Shown: positions 42,642 through 51,840, numbered from the stretch's first letter. The stretch is 64,000 nucleotides of DNA from CAZBEL01 sp964628055 (GCA_964628055.1 CAZVNL010000006.1:9264-73263); one strand, 5' to 3'. Made by a program: numbers and translations. The notes: generated by a model from the letters alone, not told the origin.

Positions 42642-44447
42642 TTACAATTGTACGGATAGTTCCAGGGTTTCCGTTTCCCGCTGAACAGTCACCGCGACTA
42701 CCTCTCCCGGTTTGAGCTCCGAAAGGCGATACATGTAGTCGTAGATATCCTTAACATCTTTGCCCCCGATGGCAATGATGATGTCCCCCTTCTGCATCCC
42801 GGCATTGTCCGCTGGCCCTCCCGTTTTAACCCCGTCGATTTCCAAGCCGGTAGCCGAACTGGCATAAGAGGGGATGATTCCGAAAGTAACCTTAAAACGG
42901 CGCCGCTCCGACTGGGCCTCCTTGGGGCCCGCCTCGGTGAAGGTCGGTCTCGCTTCCACCTGACTCAAGTACCGGGCCATGTCTGCAGCCAGGCTTGCCA
43001 CCGTAACCTCCCCTTCGAGATTGATCTTGTCAACGTCGTCGCTGGGTTTATGGTAATCCTCGTGTACGCCGGTAAAAAAGAATACGACCGGAATGTCCTG
43101 AGTGTAGAAACTGGCATGGTCACTGGGACCATACCCTTCTTCACTGAAATTCAGTTTTAAGTTATAGGTGCGGTTTAGTTCGTTCAGAATCGTTTTCAAG
43201 TCAGGGGAAGTTCCTACCCCACCCACGGTTAAGGAGCTGTCCTTCATGCGCCCGATCATGTCCATATTGATCATGGCCACGATGTTTTTCAGGGGAACAG
43301 TGGGATGTTCTATGAAGTACTTGGAACCTAACAACCCCTTCTCTTCGGCGTTGAATCCCATGAGGAGAATACTTCTTTTAAGTTCCTTTTTGTGAGCAGT
43401 TAATTGTTCCCCGATTTCCAGAACGCCAGTAATGCCCGAGGCGTTGTCATCGGCGCCATTGTGGACGACCAGGGTGTCCTGAACCAGGGAACCGCTGCCC
43501 GGCCCGCCCATGCCTAAGTGGTCGAAATGGGCCCCGATAACCGCATATTCTTTTTTCAGCAAAGGATCAGACCCGGGGATAATCCCAATTACATTGGCAA
43601 TGCGGACTTTATTTACCCTGATGCTGACAGTGGCGGATGCCCAGGCGAGCGTTTCGAAGGAGTGTGGTTGCTGTGTGGAATCTAACCGGGCCTGGACGGT
43701 CTTGAGATCGGTTCCCACGCTACGAAGAATTTGATTGGCAACCCCCTGTCGTATTTGCAGAACCGGGAGTCCCGCCCCCCGCTGGCTTTGATCGAAACGT
43801 AACGGTATTAACTCGTCCGGCTCCCCTACCGGCGAAACCAACAAGACTCCTTGGGCGCCGTGATCCCGGGCCACTAAGACTTTTTTCCTCAGAGCTAAGT
43901 GTGGCTCAAAGGGTGAGTGGGGGCTGTCTCCTTCTGGCCCTCCTCGAATGATAAGAACCCATTTTCGGTTTACGCCCACTTCCGCGTAGTCATTCCAGGT
44001 GATGGTGTCATCAATGGAAAAACCGTAGCCCACAAAGACCACATTGGCGGTGAGACTCCCTTTTGAAGAAAATCCCAGGGGAGTAAAATCTTCTCCCACT
44101 TGAAAGGTCTCCCGTGACCCCCTGATTCGGAAAGTGTTCCTTTGACCCAGGGCAAGGCTGGAGATGTAATTGAATTTTTGGAAGTAGCCCTCTGTTCCGG
44201 CTGGCTGGATACCGCTAACTTCCATCTGACGGGCGATGTAGCGGGCAGCTTGGGCTCCTTCTGGCGTACCGGCTTCGCGGCCCTTTAATTCGTCAGAGGC
44301 AAGATAACGAAGGTGATCCAGAACCTCCTGGGAAGTGATCGCCGGATCTCCAGGTTGAATGGCGTCTCCCCGATGAAGCATCCATACCCCTACGGCGGCT
44401 AAAATAAAAATGACTAATACGGACAAGGTACTCGGTTGTTTATTCAT
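42642..44447 (-). CDS. M28-family zinc aminopeptidase with PA and PDZ domains
   Basis: The 601-residue exported peptidase has an N-terminal membrane/signal segment (SVLVIFILAAVGVWML). A PA insert lies around residues 140-255. The M28 catalytic domain has its zinc ligands and catalytic acid in GAHFDHLGM, NGADDNASG, GFNAEEKGLLGS, INMDMIGR and HEDYHKPSDD. A C-terminal PDZ domain (residues about 515-600: GLEIDGVKTGGPADNAGMQKGD-like) follows. It probably trims peptides in the periplasm or outside the cell. It lies 136 bases after ctaB, so whether it belongs to the respiratory operon is unclear. Confidence 0.92.
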   Translation of the reverse strand: MNKQPSTLSVLVIFILAAVGVWMLHRGDAIQPGDPAITSQEVLDHLRYLASDELKGREAGTPEGAQAARYIARQMEVSGIQPAGTEGYFQKFNYISSLALGQRNTFRIRGSRETFQVGEDFTPLGFSSKGSLTANVVFVGYGFSIDDTITWNDYAEVGVNRKWVLIIRGGPEGDSPHSPFEPHLALRKKVLVARDHGAQGVLLVSPVGEPDELIPLRFDQSQRGAGLPVLQIRQGVANQILRSVGTDLKTVQARLDSTQQPHSFETLAWASATVSIRVNKVRIANVIGIIPGSDPLLKKEYAVIGAHFDHLGMGGPGSGSLVQDTLVVHNGADDNASGITGVLEIGEQLTAHKKELKRSILLMGFNAEEKGLLGSKYFIEHPTVPLKNIVAMINMDMIGRMKDSSLTVGGVGTSPDLKTILNELNRTYNLKLNFSEEGYGPSDHASFYTQDIPVVFFFTGVHEDYHKPSDDVDKINLEGEVTVASLAADMARYLSQVEARPTFTEAGPKEAQSERRRFKVTFGIIPSYASSATGLEIDGVKTGGPADNAGMQKGDIIIAIGGKDVKDIYDYMYRLSELKPGEVVAVTVQRETETLELSVQL

Positions 44448-44583
44448 TTTATTCTGTCCTCACGGCTGCTATGATGGTAACCTTTACACCGGGCTACACG
44501 GAAAGAGAAGTTAACAAAAAGGTGTGGCTGTCCGGTAGTGGAATGATCCCGTTGTCTGTTTATGGATCGATCCGTCGTTTCAT

Positions 44584-45471
44584 TTACAACAGAAGGGTAT
44601 CTGCCGCGATCAAGCCGAGCCAGAGAGGTAGGTAAACCACGGAGGCCAGGAGAACGGTGCGGGCATTCTGCCGGGAGGGGTTGTAAAAGAAGGGTAGTGT
44701 CGCCAGGAAGAAGCTGAGACCTAAAAGCACGACGCCGGTGAAATAAATGGTTCCTGAGAGACCGGTAAAGGCTGGCAGGGTAGACGCGGGGATCAAAATG
44801 ACCAGAAAACCTGTAATTTGCCGGGCGGTCCATTTCCCCCGGGGTTCCAGGGGGGGCAACATTTTGAACCCGGCTGCTTCGTACTCCTGGCGGAACATCC
44901 AGGCGATGGCGTAGAAATGGGGGTGCTGCCAGAGAAACATAATGACAAACAGAATCCCGGCTTCCAAGGTCAGGGAGCCACTGGCCGCCGTCCACCCCCC
45001 CAGGATCGGCAGGGCTCCCGGAATGGCCCCGATGGTGGTATTCAACCAGGAGATCCTTTTCATGGGGGTGTAAATCAACACGTACAAAAAGGTTGTCAAA
45101 AGTGCTAAGAAACCCGTCAGCAAGTTTACTTGCCATACCAGTAGACCGACTCCGCCGATCACCAGAAGCAGTCCATAACTCAGGGCCGCTCCCGGTTGAA
45201 TTAAACCGCTGGGGAGAGGACGGGAACGGGTGCGGTGCATCAGGGCGTCCACGTGCCGTTCCAGGTAGTGGTTCAAAGCCCCTGCCCCACCGGCGGTAAG
45301 ACCCGTGCCTGCCAGGGTGAAGGCTAACGGCGCCCAGGAAGCAATTCCCGGCCCGGACAGGTAAAAACCGATGGTGGTAGAGACCAACACCAAAGCTACA
45401 ATACGCGGCTTGGCCAGCTCTAGGTAAGGACCAAAGGCGTAGAATTGCTTCTGGATAATGCGACTGATCAT
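44584..45471 (-). CDS. ctaB: Protoheme IX farnesyltransferase (heme O synthase)
   Basis: CtaB farnesylates heme B to heme O, the first step to heme A of the terminal oxidase. It is a UbiA-type membrane protein of 295 residues with about nine hydrophobic segments. The family site is NHYLERHVDALMHRTRSRPLPSG in the first half (an NxxxDxxMxRT pattern), after ELAKPRIVALVLVSTTIGF. The second Asp-rich loop region lies around YTPMKRISWLNTTIGAIPGALP. It overlaps the upstream SCO gene by four bases and closes the oxidase gene cluster. Confidence 0.95.
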   Translation of the reverse strand: MISRIIQKQFYAFGPYLELAKPRIVALVLVSTTIGFYLSGPGIASWAPLAFTLAGTGLTAGGAGALNHYLERHVDALMHRTRSRPLPSGLIQPGAALSYGLLLVIGGVGLLVWQVNLLTGFLALLTTFLYVLIYTPMKRISWLNTTIGAIPGALPILGGWTAASGSLTLEAGILFVIMFLWQHPHFYAIAWMFRQEYEAAGFKMLPPLEPRGKWTARQITGFLVILIPASTLPAFTGLSGTIYFTGVVLLGLSFFLATLPFFYNPSRQNARTVLLASVVYLPLWLGLIAADTLLL

Positions 45472-46079
45472 GATGGGGCCCGGAGGGTAGTCACCAGGCG
45501 CGCGAGATCATTCTGTAGGGCGGCCAGACTGGCTTCGCGGGACCCGTCGTAGTACCTCCGGATGTAACCGTTTTGATCCACCAAGACGAACTTGGTGGAA
45601 TGTCCCTGGGGCAGGTTGTCGGCAGAAAGTTTAAACCCTTCTTCGATCAATCCTGTCACGGCAGCCAAGTCCCCCCCCAGGAAGCGCCATCGGTCATCCG
45701 TTACCCCAAAGCGAGCGGCGTAAGCCTGTAAAGCCGGGAGTGTGTCATGTTGGGGATCCACGGAAATAGAAATGAACCGTACGTTAGCGTCTCCCTTAAA
45801 ACGCCGGTACAATTCCGCCATGTTAGCTGACAAAACCGGGCAGGGCCCCTCACAGGAAGTAAATATGAAATCCACTACTGAAATGCGCCCTTGCAACTCC
45901 TGTAAACCGAAGGAATTCCCGTTTTGATCAACTAGGTCAAAGCTTGGCAAAGGGTACAAAATAGGAATCTGCTGCTGGGCTAACTCGGCGTTCTGAATGA
46001 CATACGAGGCTCCCGCCAGGAGCAAGATTACTCCCGTGGAGAGACCAACAATGATCAGTTTAAGCCGATTGGTTTGCAT
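45468..46079 (-). CDS. SCO1/SenC-family copper chaperone
   Basis: SCO proteins deliver copper to, or reduce, the CuA site of cytochrome oxidase subunit II. The 203-residue protein has one N-terminal membrane anchor and a thioredoxin fold. C76 and C80 lie in FTSCEGPCPVLSANM and the third copper ligand His in QGHSTKFVLVD. It overlaps the end of ctaA by 20 bases and the start of ctaB by four. It is one of two SCO proteins in the operon; the other has a C-terminal anchor, which suggests a division of labour. Confidence 0.93.
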   Translation of the reverse strand: MQTNRLKLIIVGLSTGVILLLAGASYVIQNAELAQQQIPILYPLPSFDLVDQNGNSFGLQELQGRISVVDFIFTSCEGPCPVLSANMAELYRRFKGDANVRFISISVDPQHDTLPALQAYAARFGVTDDRWRFLGGDLAAVTGLIEEGFKLSADNLPQGHSTKFVLVDQNGYIRRYYDGSREASLAALQNDLARLVTTLRAPS

Positions 46080-47001
46080 GTAACACCTCGCTCTGCTTTA
46101 AGGTTGTGTATAATACCAGAACCAACCCGATGACCCAGGAAGCGCTCCACATGTGGAGTAAACGCAGTAACTGAGGAATCCGGAAAAAGACCATTCCTTC
46201 CCCCAGAACAATCTGGAAGACCAACACGCTAATAAGTGCATAGATTACCTTTTTAGCAAGGTTGGAAACCTTTCCCCGGCAGCGGACCCGAGCCATGTAA
46301 ATAGTAATCCCGGCTAAGGTTATTCCCAGTATTGTGTGCAGGTATTTAATCGGACTCAACATCCTTAACCAGTCTGCTTTTTGAAGGAGGGGGCTCTGTT
46401 CCCTGATGAGTTCCAACCCCGCCCGCAGGTCCGTTCCGATGAGGACCTCCACCATGACGATGATCCATAGGCCGGCGGCCAGCTTTTTCATCACCGGGGG
46501 GTAAGAGTATTCCTGACCGTGGTGGGGATATTCCAGGTAATAGGAGTGGGCCAGGGCATAAGTCAATAAACTGACAATAACCAGCGCCAGCAACATGTGC
46601 AGGGTGATCATGAAGGGGTCAAGAACCGTAGCCACCACGGCGCTGCCGAGCCAACCTTCGAACATGACCAATCCTAAGGCTAATACGGAAGGCCAGAGTA
46701 TTTTCGGGTGTTGGCGGTGTATTTTTAGAGCCATTCCCGCCGTGGCCAGGATCACCATGCCGGTTAGGACTCCGAACAGGCGGTTGAAATATTCGATCCA
46801 GGCCAGGGTGAGGTTAAAGGTAGCCGGGTCCACGCCAGGGGGCAGTTGATCCAGGTTGGTGGGTGGGATCCAGCGTCCGAAGCAGGTGGGCCAGTCCGGA
46901 CACCCCATTCCCGCTCCCGAAACGCGCACCAAACCACCAATGAAGATCAGCAGGTAGGTAATGATAGTGGCCGACACGATCAACCGCCGATAAGCGAGCA
47001 T
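46060..47001 (-). CDS. ctaA: Heme A synthase (CtaA/COX15)
   Basis: CtaA oxidises the methyl group of heme O to the formyl group of heme A in the inner membrane. The 313-residue protein has eight hydrophobic segments with paired histidines. Visible features are the first loop GMGCPDWPTCFGRWIPPT with a cysteine pair, IEYFNRLFGVLTG, EGWLGSAVVA and ITLHMLLALVIVS. The second half has KYLHTILGITLAG and LRLLHMWSASWV. It lies 13 bases after the subunit IV gene and supplies the cofactor for the adjacent oxidase. Confidence 0.95.
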   Translation of the reverse strand: MLAYRRLIVSATIITYLLIFIGGLVRVSGAGMGCPDWPTCFGRWIPPTNLDQLPPGVDPATFNLTLAWIEYFNRLFGVLTGMVILATAGMALKIHRQHPKILWPSVLALGLVMFEGWLGSAVVATVLDPFMITLHMLLALVIVSLLTYALAHSYYLEYPHHGQEYSYPPVMKKLAAGLWIIVMVEVLIGTDLRAGLELIREQSPLLQKADWLRMLSPIKYLHTILGITLAGITIYMARVRCRGKVSNLAKKVIYALISVLVFQIVLGEGMVFFRIPQLLRLLHMWSASWVIGLVLVLYTTLKQSEVLHANQSA

Positions 47002-47014
47002 GCTTAACTCCTCT

Positions 47015-47398
47015 TTACCGGGACCGGTGATTTGCCGAAGAAGCCGCCTGGTTATAGATCATGGCATTGGGATTGATGGGCTTTTTCTCCAGGGCGTTGA
47101 TCTCTCCCCGGGTCATAACGTCGAACATGGTTAACATGAGGAAAAGGGCCAGGAAGAGGATAGCCGTGGAGAAAATAACCAGGTACAACTTGTGATCGTG
47201 CAGGAGATGCATGAAGAACAGCGCGACCAAAAGCGCCTTGGTGCCGGCAATGGCGAGGGCAATGACCACGTTCATACCACCGAGATCAACGAAGGATATC
47301 AAAACCGTAAGCCCCGTCAAAAGCAACAGTAAACCTCCTACGGTCAAATAGGTCTGAACGGAAATGCTGCGTAAGACTGAAGCGTTCTTCATATTCAT
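47015..47398 (-). CDS. ctaF: Cytochrome c oxidase subunit IV (CtaF-like)
   Basis: The 127-residue protein has three hydrophobic segments (TYLTVGGLLLLLTGLTVLI, VVIALAIAGTKALLVALFFMHL and YLVIFSTAILFLALFLMLTM). The KALLVALFFMHLLHD element is typical of the bacterial oxidase subunit IV family. It overlaps ctaE by four bases. The role is structural or in assembly within the caa3 oxidase; it has no redox centres. Confidence 0.88.
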   Translation of the reverse strand: MNMKNASVLRSISVQTYLTVGGLLLLLTGLTVLISFVDLGGMNVVIALAIAGTKALLVALFFMHLLHDHKLYLVIFSTAILFLALFLMLTMFDVMTRGEINALEKKPINPNAMIYNQAASSANHRSR

Positions 47399-48042
47399 CC
47401 GATGAGGTAGAATAGGGGGAAGAGAAAAATCCAGATCATATCCACTAAGTGCCAGAAGAGTCCCACATTCTCCAGGGGTGTGTAGTAATCACTGGAAAAG
47501 TGATTTTTAGCCGTACGGATGGCGACCCAGGTAATGAGTCCGATTCCAATGAGCACGTGGAGGCCGTGAAGACCCGTCATCAGAAAGTAGATGCTGAAAA
47601 AAACGTGGGGGTTGGTCCCGACGATCCCATCGTACGTGTAGTATTTTCCAGGTAATTGGCCCAGTTCAAATTTGTGGTGGTATTCAAAGTATTTTACCAC
47701 CAGGAAAGTGACTGCCAGCAGGATAGTCAGTAACAGGTAAAAGATTGTTCGTTCCCAGCGGTCGTTTTGGAGACTGTGGATGGCCAGCACAACGGTAACC
47801 GAGCTGATGATGAGCACAATCGTATTCAAGGTTCCCAAGCCGACATCCAGTGCCTTGTGAGCGTTGTAAAACATTTCTGGATTCACCATCCGGAAAATAC
47901 CGTAGGTCACGAACAGGCCGCCGAACATAAGAATTTCCGTAAGCAGGAATAGCCACATGCCGATCTTGGCCGATTCACGCTGTTGTAAAGATGTGCTGAA
48001 GTGGTGTTCTAAAAACGCCGGTGCGGATTCCGGATGGTTCAC
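47395..48042 (-). CDS. ctaE: Cytochrome c oxidase subunit III
   Basis: Subunit III stabilises the oxidase core and its proton channel. The 215-residue form has five membrane segments and begins with a short soluble part, then AKIGMWLFLLTEILMFGGLFVTY. The C-terminal half has FSIYFLMTGLHGLHVLIGIGLI and ends LFWHLVDMIWIFLFPLFYLIG, the family signature. It overlaps ctaD by four bases and ctaF by four. Confidence 0.95.
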   Translation of the reverse strand: MNHPESAPAFLEHHFSTSLQQRESAKIGMWLFLLTEILMFGGLFVTYGIFRMVNPEMFYNAHKALDVGLGTLNTIVLIISSVTVVLAIHSLQNDRWERTIFYLLLTILLAVTFLVVKYFEYHHKFELGQLPGKYYTYDGIVGTNPHVFFSIYFLMTGLHGLHVLIGIGLITWVAIRTAKNHFSSDYYTPLENVGLFWHLVDMIWIFLFPLFYLIG

Positions 48043-49691
48043 GAGTGGCGCGCCTCGGTGGGTTCTTCAGGAATAGGTTCAACACCGGTCGTTCGTTGCA
48101 CGGCTACTCTATCGTAGTCGTAGGGGCCGTGGGTCAAGGCCGGAGGGGTGGTAAAATTCTCAGGTGGCGGGGGGGAGGTCGTCTCCCATTCGTAGCTTAG
48201 AGAACCCCAGGGGTTGTTTCCGGTTGGACGTCCTTTGAAAATGGATACCAATAAATAGATCAAAACGAGTAACAGGCCAGCCCCCAGTAACCCCGAGCCC
48301 ATGGTGGACATGGCATTTAAGTGCTGGTATTGCTCAGGATAGTTGAAATAGCGTCTGGGCATGCCCTTGATTCCCATAATGAACTGGGGAAAGAAGGTGA
48401 AATTAAAGCCCAGGAAGACCATCACCGCGGCGATGCGCGCCAGGGTTTCGTTGTACCTGCGGCCAAAGATTTTAGGCCACCAGTAGTGCAATCCGCCCAG
48501 GTAAGCCACGAAGGTTCCCCCAAACATAACGTAGTGGAAATGAGCCACGACGAAGTACGTGTCGTGCAAGTGTATGTCCGTGGCCAGGGTAGCCAGGAAC
48601 ATCCCGGTTAAACCTCCAATCACGAACAGGAATAAAAACGTCAGGGCGTAAAGCATGGGCGCTTCAAAGGTAATGGATCCTTTGTAGAGCGTCGCCAGCC
48701 AGTTGAAGATCTTTATTCCAGAGGGTATTCCCACCAGGAAGGTCAAAAAGGAAAAGATCATGGAGGCGTAACCCGACTGCCCCGAAGTGAACATGTGGTG
48801 TCCCCAAACCAGGAAACTCAGAAAGGCGATCCCTACGCTGGAGAAGGCAATGGCCTTGTAGCCGAAGATCTTTTTATGAGAGAAAGTGGAAATAAGTTCG
48901 CTAATGATGCCCATGCCGGGGAGGATCATGATGTAAACTGCCGGGTGGGAATAGAACCAAAAAAAGTGCTGGAACAAAACCGGGTCCCCGCCCATGGCAG
49001 GGTCGAAAATACCAATTCCGAAAAGCCGCTCCATAATGAGTAGCAGCAAAGTAATGGCCAGGACCGGGGTCGCCAGGATTTGGATGATCGCCGTGGCATA
49101 AAGTCCCCAGACGAAGAGGGGCATTTTAAACCAGGTCATCCCCGGCATCCTTAAGCGGTGTACCGTGGCGATGAAATTGATCCCCGTCAGGATGGAAGAA
49201 AACCCTAAGACCAGGGCGCCGAAAGTAAGGGAAATGACCGCCGTCTCCGTCGTTGTGCTGTAAGGCGTGTAAAAGGTCCAGCCGGTGTCCACGCTTCCTA
49301 AAATGATGGAGACAATGGCGATGGTAGCGCCCGTGAGGTAGACGTACCAGCTCAGCAGGTTTAACCGGGGGAAGGCCACATCCTTGGCGCCGATCATTAC
49401 CGGGAGCATGAGATTCCCCATGGCCGCCGGGATGGCGGGAATGATGAAAAGGAAAATCATAATGACCCCGTGAAGGGTGAATACCTGGTTGTAGCTGGTG
49501 GCGGAAAGAATGTCCTGGCCTGGGGACATGAGTTCCATGCGGATGAGTAGGGCTAACAACCCGCCTAAAAAGAAAAAGAAAGCGGTTCCGAACAGATACA
49601 TGAGCCCAATGCGCTTGTGATCCAGGGTAAACAGCCAGGACTTTATCCCCCGAGGCGTATTCAAAAAGTTACGGGCAGGTATTTCATTCAT
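48039..49691 (-). CDS. ctaD: Cytochrome c oxidase subunit I (A2-type)
   Basis: Subunit I holds heme a and the heme a3-CuB site where oxygen is reduced, coupled to proton pumping. The 550-residue protein has about twelve to thirteen membrane segments. H74 in FTLHGVIMIF is a heme a ligand. The CuB site is FWFYSHPAVYIMILPG (H249, Y253), with HLHDTYFVVAHFHYVM further on. The sequence YSHPAVY at 247-253 replaces the GHPEVY of A1 oxidases, which lost the D-channel glutamate in favour of Tyr-Ser, the mark of the A2 subfamily. It overlaps ctaC by eight bases. Confidence 0.97.
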   Translation of the reverse strand: MNEIPARNFLNTPRGIKSWLFTLDHKRIGLMYLFGTAFFFFLGGLLALLIRMELMSPGQDILSATSYNQVFTLHGVIMIFLFIIPAIPAAMGNLMLPVMIGAKDVAFPRLNLLSWYVYLTGATIAIVSIILGSVDTGWTFYTPYSTTTETAVISLTFGALVLGFSSILTGINFIATVHRLRMPGMTWFKMPLFVWGLYATAIIQILATPVLAITLLLLIMERLFGIGIFDPAMGGDPVLFQHFFWFYSHPAVYIMILPGMGIISELISTFSHKKIFGYKAIAFSSVGIAFLSFLVWGHHMFTSGQSGYASMIFSFLTFLVGIPSGIKIFNWLATLYKGSITFEAPMLYALTFLFLFVIGGLTGMFLATLATDIHLHDTYFVVAHFHYVMFGGTFVAYLGGLHYWWPKIFGRRYNETLARIAAVMVFLGFNFTFFPQFIMGIKGMPRRYFNYPEQYQHLNAMSTMGSGLLGAGLLLVLIYLLVSIFKGRPTGNNPWGSLSYEWETTSPPPPENFTTPPALTHGPYDYDRVAVQRTTGVEPIPEEPTEARHS

Positions 49692-50655
49692 CCTTTTGGT
49701 CCTTTAAAGATTTGATATAGGCCACCAGGGCATCAATGTCACGATCGTTCAATAATCCCTGGTAAGTGGGCATGACGGGTTGGAAGCCCGATACGATTTC
49801 TGCCTTCGGTTCCAGAATCGACCGGCGGATGTAGTTCTCGTCGGCGGTGACCGGAGCACCTCCCTCCAGGTTTACGGTGTGGCCGTAGAGATTCTTGAAG
49901 GTAGGCCCCACCATAGGAGCCCCGTCAATAGTGTGGCAGGTGTTGCAGGCACGTTGGGAAAAAAGCTGCTTACCCCGGTCTATGGGGGACATTGTTTCTG
50001 GCGCCGCCATAAGGGAGGAGTCACGCCAGGCAGCATAATGTTCCGGCACCAGGACCTTCACCGTGCCGGTCATTTCCGAGTGCCCCTTACCGCAGTATTC
50101 CGCACAGAATATATCGAAAGTCCCCGTCTGGGTAGCCTCGAACCAGGTCTCCGTGTACCGGTTGGGTAAAGCATCCATTTTGATGCGGAAGGCCGGGATA
50201 TAAAAACTGTGGATCACATCCTCGGAGGAAAGGAGTAACCGCACCGGCTTACCCGCTGGCACCACCAGCTCATTCATGGCCTTGGTTCCGTCGGGATAGT
50301 CGAAAACCCAGAACCATTTTCTGCCGGTGACCTTAATTTCAATGGCATTCCGGGGAACGACGCGCATTTTGAGGTACACGTTGAAGCCCCAGAAGAATAG
50401 GATGACAACTAAAATGGTGGGGATGACCGTCCAGATGATTTCCAAATTTGTGTTGTGGGCCTTCCCGCTGGTGAGGGGTGCTGTTGTAGTGCGGCGGCGG
50501 TAACGGATGCTGAATAGAACCAGCCCGATGACCACTATAGCGAACACAATCCCCGTGGCAATTAAAATGAAATAGAATAAGGCGTCTACCTCCCCGGCGA
50601 TGGTGGAGCTTTGCGACGGCATTAAGCCAGCCCATTGTACAGGGGCTGGCTTCAC
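49684..50655 (-). CDS. ctaC: Cytochrome c oxidase subunit II with fused cytochrome c (caa3 type)
   Basis: Subunit II receives electrons at the CuA centre. Two membrane segments (residues about 25-50 and 73-95) precede the cupredoxin domain. The CuA ligands are visible: H149 in DVIHSFYIP and C184, C188, H192, M195 in CAEYCGKGHSEM. A C-terminal cytochrome c domain has the heme site C237-N-T-C240-H241, which makes this a caa3-type oxidase carrying its own cytochrome c. The likely heme Met lies in FQPVMPTYQG. The 323-residue gene overlaps the upstream SCO gene by four bases. Confidence 0.97.
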   Translation of the reverse strand: MKPAPVQWAGLMPSQSSTIAGEVDALFYFILIATGIVFAIVVIGLVLFSIRYRRRTTTAPLTSGKAHNTNLEIIWTVIPTILVVILFFWGFNVYLKMRVVPRNAIEIKVTGRKWFWVFDYPDGTKAMNELVVPAGKPVRLLLSSEDVIHSFYIPAFRIKMDALPNRYTETWFEATQTGTFDIFCAEYCGKGHSEMTGTVKVLVPEHYAAWRDSSLMAAPETMSPIDRGKQLFSQRACNTCHTIDGAPMVGPTFKNLYGHTVNLEGGAPVTADENYIRRSILEPKAEIVSGFQPVMPTYQGLLNDRDIDALVAYIKSLKDQKDE

Positions 50656-51500
50656 GACTTATCAGCCTCCGGTTTGACGTTGTGTTCACGCCGTTGCCGG
50701 TACTCCCGGTACCAGAAAAGCCCCAACATACCCCCTAACAGGATGACGGTTACGATGCCCCCGATGCGCATGAGGTTGGAAGCGAACAGGGCGTAACTTT
50801 CTGATTGGGGATCGTAGGCGTAGCAATAGAGAATAAACCGCTCCAGGGTGTTGCCGATTTTACCCTCGGAAGCTTCCAACAGGGCCAATTTCAAATCTCG
50901 CGGCGTCTGGTCAATGCCGTAAAGGTAGCGGGAAATAGTCCCCTCCCCGGAAAGCACTATGGAGACGGCCGGATGGGCGTACTCGTCCCGTTTGGCATCA
51001 TAAAAATAGTTGAACCCCACCGCTGTAGCCAGTTGTGTTATCATCTTCTGTTCTCCCACCAGGAAGGCCCAGCCGGTTTGTACTAACGCCGAATCATAGC
51101 CGGATACGTAGGCACGCTTCTTTTTCAACGCCAGTTCCGGTGTTTCTCCCGGATCGATGGACACGGTAACCATCTGGAATTTATCCCCTGGTTGCCAGTC
51201 CAGGGTTTGCATCGCCTGGTTTAAACCGTTGAGGACTAACGTACACAGCATGGGACACTCATAGTAAGCCAGGGTCAACAGGACCGGCTTCTCGGGGGTG
51301 AAGTAATCCTTCAGTTTGACGGTCGCGCCCTCTTCGTTAAGAAAGGTTAGGTCCAGGGGGATTTTCGCTCCCAGGTATTCCTCCACGTTAATTTTTTGGA
51401 GCCGTTTATCCTCTGGTTTTACTGTTTGCGCGGTCAGACCGTGAGAGAACATTCCGAGGAGTAAAAGCCAGTGAAGTACAGGTGTGTTGTGTTTTAACAT
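50652..51500 (-). CDS. SCO-family protein with C-terminal membrane anchor
   Basis: The 282-residue protein has a signal peptide (WLLLLGMFSHGLTAQ) and a SCO/thioredoxin-like domain with C82 and C86 in YYECPMLCTLVLNG. Phrases such as VTVSIDPGETPELALKKKR follow. The third copper ligand is probably the His in DEYAHPAVSIVLS, shifted relative to classic SCO1. A C-terminal membrane helix (GGIVTVILLGGMLGLFWY) distinguishes it from the other SCO gene at 45468-46079. It lies three bases after the small membrane protein gene and immediately before ctaC, so copper delivery to CuA is likely. Confidence 0.9.
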   Translation of the reverse strand: MLKHNTPVLHWLLLLGMFSHGLTAQTVKPEDKRLQKINVEEYLGAKIPLDLTFLNEEGATVKLKDYFTPEKPVLLTLAYYECPMLCTLVLNGLNQAMQTLDWQPGDKFQMVTVSIDPGETPELALKKKRAYVSGYDSALVQTGWAFLVGEQKMITQLATAVGFNYFYDAKRDEYAHPAVSIVLSGEGTISRYLYGIDQTPRDLKLALLEASEGKIGNTLERFILYCYAYDPQSESYALFASNLMRIGGIVTVILLGGMLGLFWYREYRQRREHNVKPEADKS

Positions 51501-51503
51501 GGA

Positions 51504-51830
51504 TTAATTTTTACTCCCCCGGGTGGGCTTCGGAGAGCTTTGACTTGGTAACAGTCGTTCCATGGCCCGTTCAATGGGAATGTGATAACGGCCTTGACTG
51601 GCATCGAGCACACCGTAGCTATGGAGTTGTTTTTCCTCGCGCTGGCGAACTTCTTTCAGTATGGGCGATTCCGGCTTCAGCACCTGTTCGTAGACAATCT
51701 TTTCTTTCGTGGTCTTGAAGTAATTCCAACTCCATACGAAGAATATTAGAAGCAAAAAGATGCTGACGCCGATGGTTATAAAAATCGCCCGCAGGCCAAT
51801 ATCCTTTTTTTCGTAGCCCGTGTTTGCCAC
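51504..51830 (-). CDS. Small membrane protein conserved beside ACIII/caa3 genes
   Basis: The 108-residue protein has one N-terminal membrane helix (AIFITIGVSIFLLLIFFVW) and a soluble tail containing YGVLDASQGRYHIPIERAM. The pattern YGxxD-x-IPIxxAM resembles small proteins I recall next to SCO and ACIII genes in other phyla, but I cannot name a family with certainty. The position between actF and a SCO gene suggests a role in assembling or joining the quinol oxidising complex and the oxidase. There are no redox motifs. It is close to both neighbours (10 and 3 bases). Confidence 0.7.
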   Translation of the reverse strand: MANTGYEKKDIGLRAIFITIGVSIFLLLIFFVWSWNYFKTTKEKIVYEQVLKPESPILKEVRQREEKQLHSYGVLDASQGRYHIPIERAMERLLPSQSSPKPTRGSKN

Positions 51831-51840
51831 TGCTGGGGTT

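Noticed and set aside
44444..45136. 230-codon minus-strand open frame
   Set aside because: It overlaps ctaB almost fully in another frame; ctaB has all family motifs, so this is a shadow.
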